A stretch of DNA of 64,000 bases from Aquabacter sp. L1I39 (GTDB lineage: Bacteria > Pseudomonadota > Alphaproteobacteria > Rhizobiales > Xanthobacteraceae). Location: positions 1,596,385-1,660,384 of the forward strand of contig NZ_CP072392.1 of the NCBI RefSeq assembly GCF_017742835.1, written 5' to 3'. The notes under the pieces are model-generated. The model saw only the letters and a program-made list of their open reading frames with translations. It was not told the DNA's origin and did not search any database. This document shows positions 47,165 to 58,878 of the stretch, one piece after another. The position numbers and the translations under genes were made by a program. Position 1 is the stretch's first letter. Every line of letters starts with the position of its first letter.

Positions 47165-47253
47165 CTTGTCCGGCGCACCTCTGGCGGCGCTCAAGGCAAC
47201 GTGTGCCCGCGCCGGACGGCGCGGGTCGCCAGACCTCAGGATGGGAGGAGGGA

Positions 47254-48072
47254 TCAGGGCAGCGCGAGCTTGGCGGCGCCGAGGATGGGGCCGGGCGCGC
47301 CGGGGGAACCGCTCTGCACCATCACCACCACCTGATCGACGCCGTCCTGCTGCAGGCGGCTCATGTCCACCTCATAGCGGGCGGCGGTGCCGGTCCAGGG
47401 ACCGAGGCGAATCCAGCCGCGCACGATATTGGTGTAGGTGACGGTCTTGCCCGCATTCTCACCACGCCCGATGGACACCGCCTGGCTGGCAATGACCGGG
47501 CAGACCCACACATCAGCGGAAATCTCGGACGCGACCGGCACATGGGCGGTGCCGGTGGGGGCCGGCTCGCCTGCGGTGGCGCTGGCGCCTTCATGCCCCT
47601 TGGCGGCAGGCAGCTCGATGACCAGTGCGTCCTTCTCCCGCGTCAGCTTCACCGGCACGGAGAGCACGGTCTGTCCGGTGCGCTCCCGGGAGATGGCCTT
47701 TTCCACCGCGCGCCGGTCGCTGCCCTTGGCGGCGACGACCCCGTCCACCACCATTTGCGGCGTATAGATCATGCGGTCGCCGCGCAGGTCCGCATAGGCG
47801 CGCTGGCGCAGCGAATGGCCGTGCTTGGCCAGCGTGTCCTTCCAGCCCACATAGTCCCAATAGTCCACCGCCAGGGTGAGTGCGATCACCTGCGGATCGG
47901 TGGCAAGCTCGGAGAGCAGCGTGTCGGCGGGCGGGCAGGAGGCGCAGCCCTGACTGGTGAAAAGCTCGACCACCGCCTTGGGCTTCAGGTCGTCCGCGCG
48001 TGCCGCGCCACCCTGCAGGGCGGCCGCGAGCGAGAGGGCCAAGAGAAGGGAACGGGCGCGGAACGGGCTCAT
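47254..48072 (-). CDS. DUF1223 family thioredoxin-fold periplasmic protein
   Basis: 272 residues with a signal peptide (RSLLLALSLAAALQGG, cut near ARAD). VVELFTSQGCASCPPADTLL holds a CxxC redox pair at the start of a thioredoxin-like fold, and TLAVDYWDYVGWKDTLAKHG, then YTPQMVVDG are the family blocks. DUF1223 proteins are common in alphaproteobacteria; function not established, probably oxidoreductase. Confidence 0.82.
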   Translation of the reverse strand: MSPFRARSLLLALSLAAALQGGAARADDLKPKAVVELFTSQGCASCPPADTLLSELATDPQVIALTLAVDYWDYVGWKDTLAKHGHSLRQRAYADLRGDRMIYTPQMVVDGVVAAKGSDRRAVEKAISRERTGQTVLSVPVKLTREKDALVIELPAAKGHEGASATAGEPAPTGTAHVPVASEISADVWVCPVIASQAVSIGRGENAGKTVTYTNIVRGWIRLGPWTGTAARYEVDMSRLQQDGVDQVVVMVQSGSPGAPGPILGAAKLALP

Positions 48073-48227
48073 CTGCGGCGGTTCGACCTTTCAACGACGG
48101 GATGCCCAGGCTTAGGCCCCCGCCGGGGGAGAGGCTACTCACTTCGCAGTGAGAGGGCGCCCGAAACCTGCTGCCAAACTCCACCCGACGGGCAGGCAAA
48201 CTGCTCTGCGACGAAGCGGCTACAGCC

Positions 48228-49088
48228 CTATTTAATGAACCGTATTATCTCGTCGTGATCATTTGCAGAGAATACATTTTGCAGAAACTCATTGAGGTCA
48301 GAGGGATCAGGATCCCACCTCCGACCATATACTCGCTCATCCCAAGTCTCATAATCATCGGGTGTTTCAGACAATATAACTCCAATTCCATAATGATCCG
48401 CTAAATCAATAATGCGAGCCGACTCTATACTTCTATTAAATTCATCATTAGTGCAGTTAAAAATCAAATAAGATCTATTAACATATTGGCGATGTGAAAG
48501 AGCTTCAAAAACACCTTCCACGCCTATTTTTTGGCGCGGCTTTATTTCAAATGAAATTATATCAATTATTGTATTTTTGAGAAACTTAAATTTTTGCATT
48601 GCGATCATTGAGATGTCGGGCCGGGTCCACTTTCCACCGGTGGTTTTTCGACCGCCATTCGCTGTATTTCTCGTAATGCAAGAGTAGTATCCTTCAGATC
48701 GACTCCAATTTTTATCGATCTGATCGAGCATCGGCTTATAAAGTGCAGACTCCGGACCCGCAGCTGCGGCCACATCTGGGGCGACGCAGGGCGTCCCGTC
48801 AAGACCAACACTTTGGGTGTCGTCTTGACTTTCCCTGGAAACCACAGAATCTCTCGTATCCAAAATCACAGCGGGCGGAATTATTGTCTTTCCGCCGGGA
48901 CCACCATGTGCTTTCAGAATTTGGCCATTTGCCAAAAGTTGATTGCGTATTTTTAGGAATTTTTCTTTATCCCAACCAATTTTTTCCCTCAACTTTCGAC
49001 TATTTACATCCCCCCCAAGATCACGCAAACACTCGAGAAAGATATCCTCATCATTTAACTGCAAGGGTTCTTCGACTTCAGTTGGCAT
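48228..49088 (-). CDS. Winged-helix plus PD-(D/E)xK nuclease-like protein, low-GC island
   Basis: 286 residues. The N terminus (DEDIFLECLRDLGGDVNSRK, then LREKIGWDKEKFLKIRNQLL) looks like a winged helix-turn-helix. The C-terminal half has RPD158 followed by E181-I-K183 in ISFEIKPR, spaced as in PD-(D/E)xK restriction-like nucleases, and then HRQYVNRSYLIFNC. No family is firmly recognised. The GC content is much lower than that of acnA and the DUF1223 gene on each side, pointing to transfer. No methyltransferase is adjacent. Start ATG 49088 (MPTEVEEPL) has no clear ribosome site, and 49154 is an alternative. A defence or DNA-processing role is inference. Confidence 0.6.
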   Translation of the reverse strand: MPTEVEEPLQLNDEDIFLECLRDLGGDVNSRKLREKIGWDKEKFLKIRNQLLANGQILKAHGGPGGKTIIPPAVILDTRDSVVSRESQDDTQSVGLDGTPCVAPDVAAAAGPESALYKPMLDQIDKNWSRSEGYYSCITRNTANGGRKTTGGKWTRPDISMIAMQKFKFLKNTIIDIISFEIKPRQKIGVEGVFEALSHRQYVNRSYLIFNCTNDEFNRSIESARIIDLADHYGIGVILSETPDDYETWDERVYGRRWDPDPSDLNEFLQNVFSANDHDEIIRFIK

Positions 49089-49186
49089 TTGGCACCCATT
49101 CAAGCTTAAATACACAGAGAAAAGTGAAGGCCAACGCAGTTGCAATGGTCGCAAATTAGCAACTTTTGATTGAGTTTGTAGTCAAG

Positions 49187-49213
49187 AAAAAGGCGGCGCC
49201 CGCAGGCGCCGCC
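49187..49213 (-). terminator. Intrinsic terminator after acnA
   Basis: On the minus strand GGCGGCGCC-TGCG-GGCGCCGCC followed by TTTTT, just past the aconitase stop. Confidence 0.92.
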
Positions 49214-49220
49214 GTCCGCC

Positions 49221-51917
<2,697 letters not shown>

Positions 51918-52102
51918 GGCGGGTAGTCTCCGGTTCGATGATCGACCGACGCAATACGGCCTCGGAAACCGGGAGAGTGGTGCCCGGCCACCTTGGACGG
52001 TGCGGTTCAGCCGCTTTATAGAGCCATTTCAAAGCGCGGTCATGCGCTAAGACGAGCGAATGTGCAATGCATCTAAAGCGGGATCTGCCATGCCCCGAGG
52101 CC

Positions 52103-52726
52103 ATGCCCTGGTCGGATGTGCTCCTGTGCGCCGAGGACCTCGCGCTGCAGCGGGGACTTCGCCTGCTCTTTTCGGGCCTAAGCTTTTCCGTGCGCTCCGG
52201 CGAGGCGCTCATTGTGGTGGGGCCGAACGGGGCGGGCAAGTCCTCCCTGCTGCGCGTCATGGCCGGGCTTTTGGGCGCCAATGCGGGCCGGGTGCGGCTG
52301 GAGGGCCTGCCCGGAGAGACGGCGCAAGGCGAGCACGTGCACTATCTCGGCCACCAGGACGCGGTGAAGGGTGCCCTTTCGGTGGCCGACAATCTCACAT
52401 TCTGGCGTGACGTGCTGGGGTCCCCGGGCCTTGCCGTGGACGAGGCCCTGGACGAAGTGGGCCTCGGCGGCCTCGGGCGCCTGCCGGCGGCGGTGCTCTC
52501 GGCCGGCCAGAAGCGGCGCCTCGCCATCGCCCGGCTGCTGGTGGCCCGCCGGCCGGCCTGGATCCTGGACGAGCCCACCACCGCCCTCGACGTGACCGCC
52601 CAGGCGCGATTCGCCGCACTGGGGCGCGATCACCTGGCCGCTGGCGGCCTCATCCTCGCCGCCACCCACGCCCCCCTCGATCTGGGCGAAACCGCCCGCG
52701 AACTTCCCATCGGGAGGCCGGCATGA
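52103..52726 (+). CDS. ccmA: Heme exporter ATP-binding protein CcmA
   Basis: About 207 residues, an ABC ATPase of cytochrome c maturation. Walker A GPNGAGKSS, signature LSAGQKRRLAIARLL and Walker B AWILDEPTTALD. With CcmB it drives heme delivery and release of CcmE across the inner membrane. ATG 52103 fits the family N terminus; ATG 52067 in frame would add 12 residues. Its stop overlaps the ccmB start by 4 bp. Confidence 0.93.
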   Translation: MPWSDVLLCAEDLALQRGLRLLFSGLSFSVRSGEALIVVGPNGAGKSSLLRVMAGLLGANAGRVRLEGLPGETAQGEHVHYLGHQDAVKGALSVADNLTFWRDVLGSPGLAVDEALDEVGLGGLGRLPAAVLSAGQKRRLAIARLLVARRPAWILDEPTTALDVTAQARFAALGRDHLAAGGLILAATHAPLDLGETARELPIGRPA

Positions 52727-53391
52727 TCGCCGCGTTCCTGGCGCTGGTGCGCCGCGACCTCGCCTTGGCCCTGAAAGCCGGCGGCGGCGCGGGGCTCGGC
52801 GTCGTCTTCTTCCTCTCGGTGGTCACCATCGTGCCCTTCGCGGTGGGGCCGGACATGATCCTGCTCGCCCGCATCGGCCCGGCGATTTTATGGATCGGCG
52901 CCCTGCTCGCCTCCCTCATCGGCCTGGAGCGCCTGTTCGCCCAGGATGTGGAGGACGGCACCCTGGATGTGCTGGCCGGCGCGGTGCTTCCTTTGGAACT
53001 GGTGGCCGCCGCCAAGGGCCTCGCCCATTGGATCGCCACCGGCCTGCCTCTGGTGGTGGCCGCCCCGGTCCTGGCCCTGATGCTGAACCTGGAACCCACC
53101 GCCATCGGCGCGGTGGTGGCCACCCTCCTGGTGGGCACGCCCGCCGTCACGGCCCTCGGCCTCATCGGCGCCGCCTTTGCCGGCGCCTTCCGACGGGGCG
53201 GGCTGCTCATCGCGGTGCTGGTGCTGCCCTTGGCGATCCCGGTCCTCATCTTCGCCGTCTCGGCCACCTCGGCGGCGGTTTCCGGCCCCGTGCCCTTCGG
53301 CACGCCGTTCCAGATCCTGCTGGGCCTTGCCTTATTCGCCTTGGTGCTGGGCCCGGTGGCGGCGGCGGCCGCGCTCCGGGCGGCGCGATAA
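52723..53391 (+). CDS. ccmB: Heme exporter permease CcmB
   Basis: 222 residues with six predicted membrane helices. FLALVRRDLALALKAGG opens the protein, and GLERLFAQDVEDGTLDVL is the conserved CcmB loop. Partner of CcmA. The usual next genes ccmC and ccmD are not here: the strand switches to the DUF2254 gene 15 bp later, so the rest of the system must lie elsewhere. Confidence 0.93.
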   Translation: MIAAFLALVRRDLALALKAGGGAGLGVVFFLSVVTIVPFAVGPDMILLARIGPAILWIGALLASLIGLERLFAQDVEDGTLDVLAGAVLPLELVAAAKGLAHWIATGLPLVVAAPVLALMLNLEPTAIGAVVATLLVGTPAVTALGLIGAAFAGAFRRGGLLIAVLVLPLAIPVLIFAVSATSAAVSGPVPFGTPFQILLGLALFALVLGPVAAAAALRAAR

Positions 53392-53406
53392 GGGCTTCCG
53401 CACCGC

Positions 53407-54723
53407 TCATTTCGGCGCGGGGGCGGGCGCATCCGTGTGGGCGCGTACCAACTCCCGCAGGCGCGCCTTGTCGACCTCCAGCCCCAGTGCGGCCTCGGCG
53501 CGGTCGAGGGCCATGCGGGATTGCAGCCGCGCGGCAGCCTTGAAGGCGTCGTCGCCCATGCGGGACAAGGCCAGCAGGCATTTCTGCAACCGCAACTGCA
53601 CCTCGATCAGGCCCGCCCCATCGCGCGCCATCAGCATGAAGCTGTCCTCGAACAGGTCCGCCGTCTTAAGGGGCGGCACATGGATGCGGGGAAACTCCGG
53701 CCCCTCCCCCTCGCCGTCCCGCTCCTGCGCGGGGCCGTCTGCCCAGAGGCTAAGGAGCCGCGTCACCCGGCCGATCACGTCGATGGCCGTGCCCGCATCA
53801 TTGACGCCGGGCGAGAGCGCGCGGCAGCCGATCTCGCTCATCACCGCCAGGCCAAAGCGTGGGTCCTGATCGAAGGACCGCTCATCCCCCAGCGAGAAGG
53901 CGGCGCAGACGGCCGCCTGCAGGTCGTCGGCCTCCTCCGGCTTGCGCGAGTCCACCTTGCCGGGGTGGAGGATGTAAGCCAGCGGCACATGGGGGTAAAC
54001 GAAGGTGCCCGGCACGGCGTTGAGCACCATGTCGGTATCATACTCCTCGCACAGCCGGGACAAAGCGGGCATGTCGATGTGCAGGATGTAGCCGATCCTG
54101 TCCGCCAGCACGGCCAAGGCACTGGCGGGCGGCGCCTTGGCCTCCGCGCGCAGGGGCGTCCCGCCCAGGCACGGGTCGCGCAGGCGGGCCTTGATGGCGC
54201 GCCGGGTGGCGTCCTCCACCCGGTCGGTGGTCTCCCCCACCCGCCCGAGCCGGGTGAGATGGTCGATCCAGCGCAGCAGCGAGACCACCACCAAAGCGAT
54301 GACCGCGATGGTGACCACGAACAGCACCACGCGCCCCCGGTCGCCATAGGCGCCGGTCTTCAACACGATGAGCCCGACAATGCTGAACAGGAAGGAGCCG
54401 ATGAAGGTGGCGAGCACATTCTGCGTCAGCGGGTCCTCAATGAGGAGCTTGGTGGCCCGGGGCGTCACATTGCTGGTGGCCGAGCCATAGGCCGAGACCA
54501 TGACGCTCAGCGAGAAGGTGGTCACCGAGAGCATGCTGGAGGCGATGATGGCAAGCAGGCTGTCCACCGCGTCGGAGCCGATGCTGCCGGGAATGGTCCA
54601 GGGAATATAGCGCTCCGCCACCGCCGCGAGCATGGCGGCCAGGATGCCCAGCACCCCCAGCAAGGTGGCGCGCACCCAGAGCCGCCGGGTCAGTTGTGCC
54701 ATCAACCATCGCCATTTGGGCAT
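53407..54723 (-). CDS. DUF2254 family membrane protein
   Basis: 438 residues. Membrane helices lie in the first 180 residues (about 20-40, 60-85, 105-130 and 140-165), with SIGSDAVDSLLAIIASSMLS and VTTFSLSVMVSAYGSATSN typical of DUF2254, followed by a large soluble C-terminal domain (RALSPGVNDAGTAIDVIGR). ATG 54723 follows GGAGGCTGGC. The family is widespread in bacteria and has no settled function. Confidence 0.83.
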   Translation of the reverse strand: MPKWRWLMAQLTRRLWVRATLLGVLGILAAMLAAVAERYIPWTIPGSIGSDAVDSLLAIIASSMLSVTTFSLSVMVSAYGSATSNVTPRATKLLIEDPLTQNVLATFIGSFLFSIVGLIVLKTGAYGDRGRVVLFVVTIAVIALVVVSLLRWIDHLTRLGRVGETTDRVEDATRRAIKARLRDPCLGGTPLRAEAKAPPASALAVLADRIGYILHIDMPALSRLCEEYDTDMVLNAVPGTFVYPHVPLAYILHPGKVDSRKPEEADDLQAAVCAAFSLGDERSFDQDPRFGLAVMSEIGCRALSPGVNDAGTAIDVIGRVTRLLSLWADGPAQERDGEGEGPEFPRIHVPPLKTADLFEDSFMLMARDGAGLIEVQLRLQKCLLALSRMGDDAFKAAARLQSRMALDRAEAALGLEVDKARLRELVRAHTDAPAPAPK

Positions 54724-55264
54724 GCCAGCCTCCGTCCGGTGGGACCATACCGGAGATGAAGGCCGGGGGTGACTGTCTTGATCCATCGGCAACGCGGGCG
54801 CGACCGTTCTGCGGATGAATATACCTCTCACGGAATAAAAAGCTGAAGCATAGCCGTTCCGGCGCCCAGGTCTTCTTCGCGCAACGACGTCCCGCTGCAC
54901 ATCCCGGCGGCCGAAAATCAGCCGCCTCCCGCACCCTCTGCTTCACATTGCGCCCGCATGCCCGAAGCGGGGCAGGCCTTTCTTCGCGCCCTTTGCAAAA
55001 GTGGAAAGCCCGTTTGCAGAAGCTGCCTTCCGCCGCGCCGCGATCGCGGCTATCCCTACGTCACATCCATTCGGGCATCGGCCTTTCACGCGCCGCGGGG
55101 GCGGACGTGGAACGGGCGGCCTGCCCCGCGACGGGGCTCTTGCGGCGGCCACCGGGCCACCGCAGGACCACCTGTTTTCAGGCAGAGAGCATTTCCAAAG
55201 AAACGGGAACCGGTCCGCGTGGCGGAAATGCATTGGCGCTCTCAAGACACGGAGTGACGGCACC
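54724..55264. other. Long intergenic region without a gene
   Basis: 540 bases between divergent DUF2254 and antiporter genes. No ORF with coding character, tRNA or terminator was seen. A TATATT element on the minus strand near 54820 could serve the DUF2254 gene. The only clear structure is the inverted repeat at 55189-55231. Confidence 0.5.
55189..55231. repeat. Rhizobiales-type palindromic repeat
   Basis: GCATTTCC (55189-55196) and GGAAATGC (55224-55231) flank a core containing GGGAACCGGTCCGCGT. This arrangement, GAGCATTTYC with a GGAACCGGT core closed by GGAAATGC, is a known dispersed element style in Rhizobiales. One copy seen here. Confidence 0.55.
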
Positions 55265-57097
55265 ATGGCGGAGCAGTCGGGATTCGACCTGGTGCAGGCG
55301 GTGGCCGTGCTGGGTGCGGGCGTGGTGGGCGCGCCCTTGTTCAAGCGCATGGGCTTTGGCTCGGTTCTTGGATACCTGGCGGCGGGGCTGGTGCTTGGGC
55401 CCTTCGGCGTACGGATGGTGACCGAGCCCGAGGCCATCCTGCATTTCGCCGAGCTGGGCGTGGTGATGTTCCTCTTCATCATCGGCCTGGAAATGCGCCC
55501 GGCGCGCCTGTGGAGCCTCAGGCGCGAGATTTTCGGCCTGGGCGCCGCGCAGGTGCTGGCCTGCGGGGCGCTATTGACCGGGATCGGGGTGCTGGCAGGC
55601 CTCTCCGCGCCCGTGGCCTTCATCGCCGCCATGGGCTTCGTGCTCTCCTCCACCGCCGCGATCATGCAAATCCTGGATGAGACCGGGGAGACCTCCACCC
55701 CCGCCGGCCAGCGGGCCGTCTCCATCCTGCTGCTGGAGGACCTGGCCATCGTGCCGCTGCTGGCCTGCGTGGCGCTTCTGGCGCCGGCCGGTCCCAGCAC
55801 CGGCGCATCGGGCTGGATGACGCTGGCGATCGCGGTCGGGTGCGTGGCCGCCGTGGTGGCGGTGGGGCGCTGGCTGCTGAACCCGCTCTTTGCCTTGCTC
55901 GCCGCCGCCCGCGCCCGCGAGATCATGACGGCGGCCGCCCTCACCGTGGTGCTGGGCACGGCGCTCCTCATGCAGGTGTCCGGCCTCTCCATGGCCATGG
56001 GGGCGTTCCTGGCCGGGGTGCTGCTCTCCGGCTCCTCCTTCCGCCATCAATTGGAGGCGGACATCGAGCCGTTCCGGGGGCTGCTGCTGGGCCTCTTCTT
56101 CATGGCGGTGGGCATGTCGCTGGATGTTGGCGTGGTCATCAGCCAGTGGATGCTGGTGGCGGCGGCGGTCGTCGCCTTCATGGTGGTGAAGGCCATCGGC
56201 ATCTGCGCCGTGGCGCTGCTGTTCGGCGCCGACAAGCACGAGGCCATCAACCGCGCGGCCTTGTTCGCCCAAGGCGGGGAGTTCGCCTTCGTGCTGTTCG
56301 CGGCGGCGGCGGGCGCGGGGCTGTTCGACCCCATGACCCACGCCATCATGTCCTCCACCGTCATCCTCTCCATGGTTCTGACCCCGCTCACCGTGCTCGC
56401 CGCCCGCCGCCTCGTGCCAGCCAAGGCCGTGGACACGCACGGGCTGGAGGTGCCGGACGGGCTCACCGGCTCGGTGCTGCTGGTGGGGTTCGGCCGGTTC
56501 GGGCAGGTGGCCTCACAAGGGCTGCTCGCGCGGGGGCTGGAGGTGACCATCATCGACCGCGACCCGGAGATGATCCGCAACGCCACCAAGTTCGGCTTCC
56601 GCGTCTATTATGGCGACGGCACCAATCTCGACGTGCTGCACGCGGCCGGCGCCCACACCGCCCGGCTGATCGCGGTGTGCGTGAATGACCGCCACGCCGC
56701 CAACCACATCGTCGCCGTGGTCAAAAGCACCTTCCCCCATGCCGGCCTCATGGTGCGCGCCTATGACCGGCAGCATGCGGCGGAATTGGTGCACGCCCAG
56801 GTGGACTTCCAGCAGCGCGAGACCTCCGAATCCGCCTTCGTCTTCGGCCAGGCGGCGCTGGAATATCTCGGCCTGTCGCAAGAGGAGGCCGGCGAGACCA
56901 TCGCCGACATCCGCCGCCGGGATGCGGAGCGCTTTGCGCTGGAACTGGCGAGCGGGCCCTATGCGGGCATGGGGCTCCTGCATTTCAACGCGCCCAAGGC
57001 CGAGCCGGTGCCCTTCGTGAAGCCGCTGAAAGCCGCCAAGGCGCTGAACCTTGAGGCGGAGCGCATCGCCGCCGCGCCGGCGCCTGACGCATCGTAA
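55265..57097 (+). CDS. CPA2 monovalent cation:proton antiporter with TrkA-N domain (KefB/C-like)
   Basis: 610 residues. About twelve membrane helices with the CPA2 blocks FGSVLGYLAAGLVLGPFGV, ELGVVMFLFIIGLEM and LLLEDLAIVPLL, then a cytosolic TrkA-N NAD-binding domain (VLLVGFGRFGQVASQGLLAR, and DGTNLDVLHAAGA). This is the layout of glutathione-gated K+ efflux systems KefB/KefC, though a KefF/KefG partner is absent. ATG 55265 follows GGAGTGACGG. It is not operonic with kdp, but it adds a second potassium-type transporter to the window. Confidence 0.88.
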   Translation: MAEQSGFDLVQAVAVLGAGVVGAPLFKRMGFGSVLGYLAAGLVLGPFGVRMVTEPEAILHFAELGVVMFLFIIGLEMRPARLWSLRREIFGLGAAQVLACGALLTGIGVLAGLSAPVAFIAAMGFVLSSTAAIMQILDETGETSTPAGQRAVSILLLEDLAIVPLLACVALLAPAGPSTGASGWMTLAIAVGCVAAVVAVGRWLLNPLFALLAAARAREIMTAAALTVVLGTALLMQVSGLSMAMGAFLAGVLLSGSSFRHQLEADIEPFRGLLLGLFFMAVGMSLDVGVVISQWMLVAAAVVAFMVVKAIGICAVALLFGADKHEAINRAALFAQGGEFAFVLFAAAAGAGLFDPMTHAIMSSTVILSMVLTPLTVLAARRLVPAKAVDTHGLEVPDGLTGSVLLVGFGRFGQVASQGLLARGLEVTIIDRDPEMIRNATKFGFRVYYGDGTNLDVLHAAGAHTARLIAVCVNDRHAANHIVAVVKSTFPHAGLMVRAYDRQHAAELVHAQVDFQQRETSESAFVFGQAALEYLGLSQEEAGETIADIRRRDAERFALELASGPYAGMGLLHFNAPKAEPVPFVKPLKAAKALNLEAERIAAAPAPDAS

Positions 57098-57158
57098 GGA
57101 GAGAAAGGGTATCCGCGGGGGGATGGGGAAAGCCCCGACTCGCGCTATATGAGCCCCC

Positions 57159-58088
57159 ATGACGGCCATGCTGCGCGTTCACTCCCTCTCCAAGACCTAT
57201 GCTTCCGGCCACACCGCGCTGCGCGACGTGTCGCTGGAGGTCAAGAAGGGCGAGATCTTCGCCCTGCTCGGCCCCAACGGGGCCGGCAAGACCACGCTCA
57301 TCTCCATCATTTGCGGGCTGGTGAACGCCACGTCGGGCACCATCAGCGTGGACGGGCACGACATTGCGGCCGACTACCGCGCGGCGCGCTCCATCATCGG
57401 CCTGGTGCCCCAGGAATTGACCACCGAGGCGTTCGAGAGCGTGGTGGCGACCGTGAACTTCTCCCGCGGGCTGTTCGGCAAGGGCCGCAACCCGGCGCTG
57501 GTGGAGAAGATCCTGCGCGACCTGTCGCTCTGGGACAAGAAGGACGCCATGATCCGCACCCTGTCGGGCGGCATGAAGCGGCGCCTTCTCATCGCCAAGG
57601 CCCTCGCCCACGAGCCGCGCCTTCTCTTCCTCGACGAGCCCACCGCCGGCGTCGACGTGGAATTGCGCCGCGACATGTGGCGCGTGGTGCAGCGGCTGCG
57701 GGAAAATGGCACCACCATCATCCTCACCACCCACTATCTGGAAGAGGCCGAGGAAATGGCCGACCGGGTGGGCGTGATGCGCAAGGGCGAGCTCATCCTG
57801 GTGGAGGAGAAGGCCGCCCTCATGCGCCGGTTCGGCCGCAAGCAATTGACGCTGGATCTGGCCGCCCCGCTCGCCGCCGTGCCGGATGCGCTCGCCCATC
57901 ACGGGCTGGTGCTGGCGCCCTCGGGGCTGCAGCTGACCTATTCCTATGAGGAGGCGGGCGAGGGCACGGCCATTGCCGATTTGCTGCGGGATCTTTCCGC
58001 CGCCGGCATCGCCTTCAAGGATCTCGCCACGCGGCAAAGCTCGCTGGAAGACATTTTCGTGGACCTGGTGCGAGAGGGCGCCCGATGA
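57159..58088 (+). CDS. ABC-2 type exporter ATP-binding protein (YadG-like)
   Basis: 309 residues. Walker [10 protein letters not shown], signature [15 protein letters not shown], Walker [13 protein letters not shown], and H-loop [11 protein letters not shown]. The longer C-terminal extension with [11 protein letters not shown] is typical of DrrA/YadG-type exporters. Start MTAMLRVHS at 57159. Its stop overlaps the permease start by 4 bp. The exported compound is unknown. Confidence 0.9.
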   Translation: MTAMLRVHSLSKTYASGHTALRDVSLEVKKGEIFALLGPNGAGKTTLISIICGLVNATSGTISVDGHDIAADYRAARSIIGLVPQELTTEAFESVVATVNFSRGLFGKGRNPALVEKILRDLSLWDKKDAMIRTLSGGMKRRLLIAKALAHEPRLLFLDEPTAGVDVELRRDMWRVVQRLRENGTTIILTTHYLEEAEEMADRVGVMRKGELILVEEKAALMRRFGRKQLTLDLAAPLAAVPDALAHHGLVLAPSGLQLTYSYEEAGEGTAIADLLRDLSAAGIAFKDLATRQSSLEDIFVDLVREGAR

Positions 58089-58846
58089 ACCTTCATGCCA
58101 TCCGCGCCATCTATCATTACGAGATGGCCCGCACCGGGCGCACGCTGCTGCAATCGGTGGTCTCGCCCGTCATTTCCACCGTGCTCTATTTCGTGGTGTT
58201 CGGCACCGCCATGGGCTCCCATGTGGGCCATATCGATGGGGTGAGCTTCGGCGCCTTCATCGTGCCGGGGCTGATCATGCTCACGCTGCTCACCCAATCC
58301 ATCGCCAATGCCTCGTTCGGCATCTATTTCCCGCGCTTCACGGGCACCATCTACGAACTGCTCTCGGCCCCGGTCTCGCCGTTCGAGATCGTGACCGGCT
58401 ATGTGGGCGCGGCGGCCACCAAATCCGTGATGATCGGCCTCATCATCCTCGCCACCTCCGCCCTCTTCGTGCCGGTGCAGGTGATGCACCCGGTGTGGAT
58501 GGTGGCCTTTTTGCTGCTGACGGGCCTCACCTTCTCGCTGTTCGGCTTCATCATCGGCCTGTGGGCGGATGGGTTCGAGAAGCTGCAGATGATCCCCCTG
58601 CTCATCATCACGCCTTTGACGTTCCTCGGCGGCAGCTTCTATTCCATCGACATGCTGCCGCCGGCCTGGCGCACGGTGAGCCTCTTCAACCCCGTGGTCT
58701 ATCTCATCTCCGGCTTCCGCTGGAGCTTCTACGGCATCTCGGACGTGGGCGTGGAGATCAGCCTTGCCATGACGCTGGTCTTCCTGGCCGTGTGCCTCTT
58801 CACGGTGCGGTGGATGTTCAAGACGGGGTATCGGTTGAAGAGTTGA
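58085..58846 (+). CDS. ABC-2 type exporter permease (YadH-like)
   Basis: 253 residues with six membrane helices. [20 protein letters not shown] and the conserved [20 protein letters not shown] near the C terminus mark the ABC-2 permease family. Partner of the preceding ATPase. It ends 32 bp before the low-GC reverse transcriptase gene on the other strand, so it borders the island. Confidence 0.9.
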   Translation: MNLHAIRAIYHYEMARTGRTLLQSVVSPVISTVLYFVVFGTAMGSHVGHIDGVSFGAFIVPGLIMLTLLTQSIANASFGIYFPRFTGTIYELLSAPVSPFEIVTGYVGAAATKSVMIGLIILATSALFVPVQVMHPVWMVAFLLLTGLTFSLFGFIIGLWADGFEKLQMIPLLIITPLTFLGGSFYSIDMLPPAWRTVSLFNPVVYLISGFRWSFYGISDVGVEISLAMTLVFLAVCLFTVRWMFKTGYRLKS

Positions 58847-58878
58847 GGGGGAGACACGACATCCGCCTCGGGCATTGA

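Noticed and set aside
48120..48160. CTCACT-TCGC-AGTGAG hairpin near the DUF1223 start
   Set aside because: Short stem without a T-tract; not distinguishable from chance.
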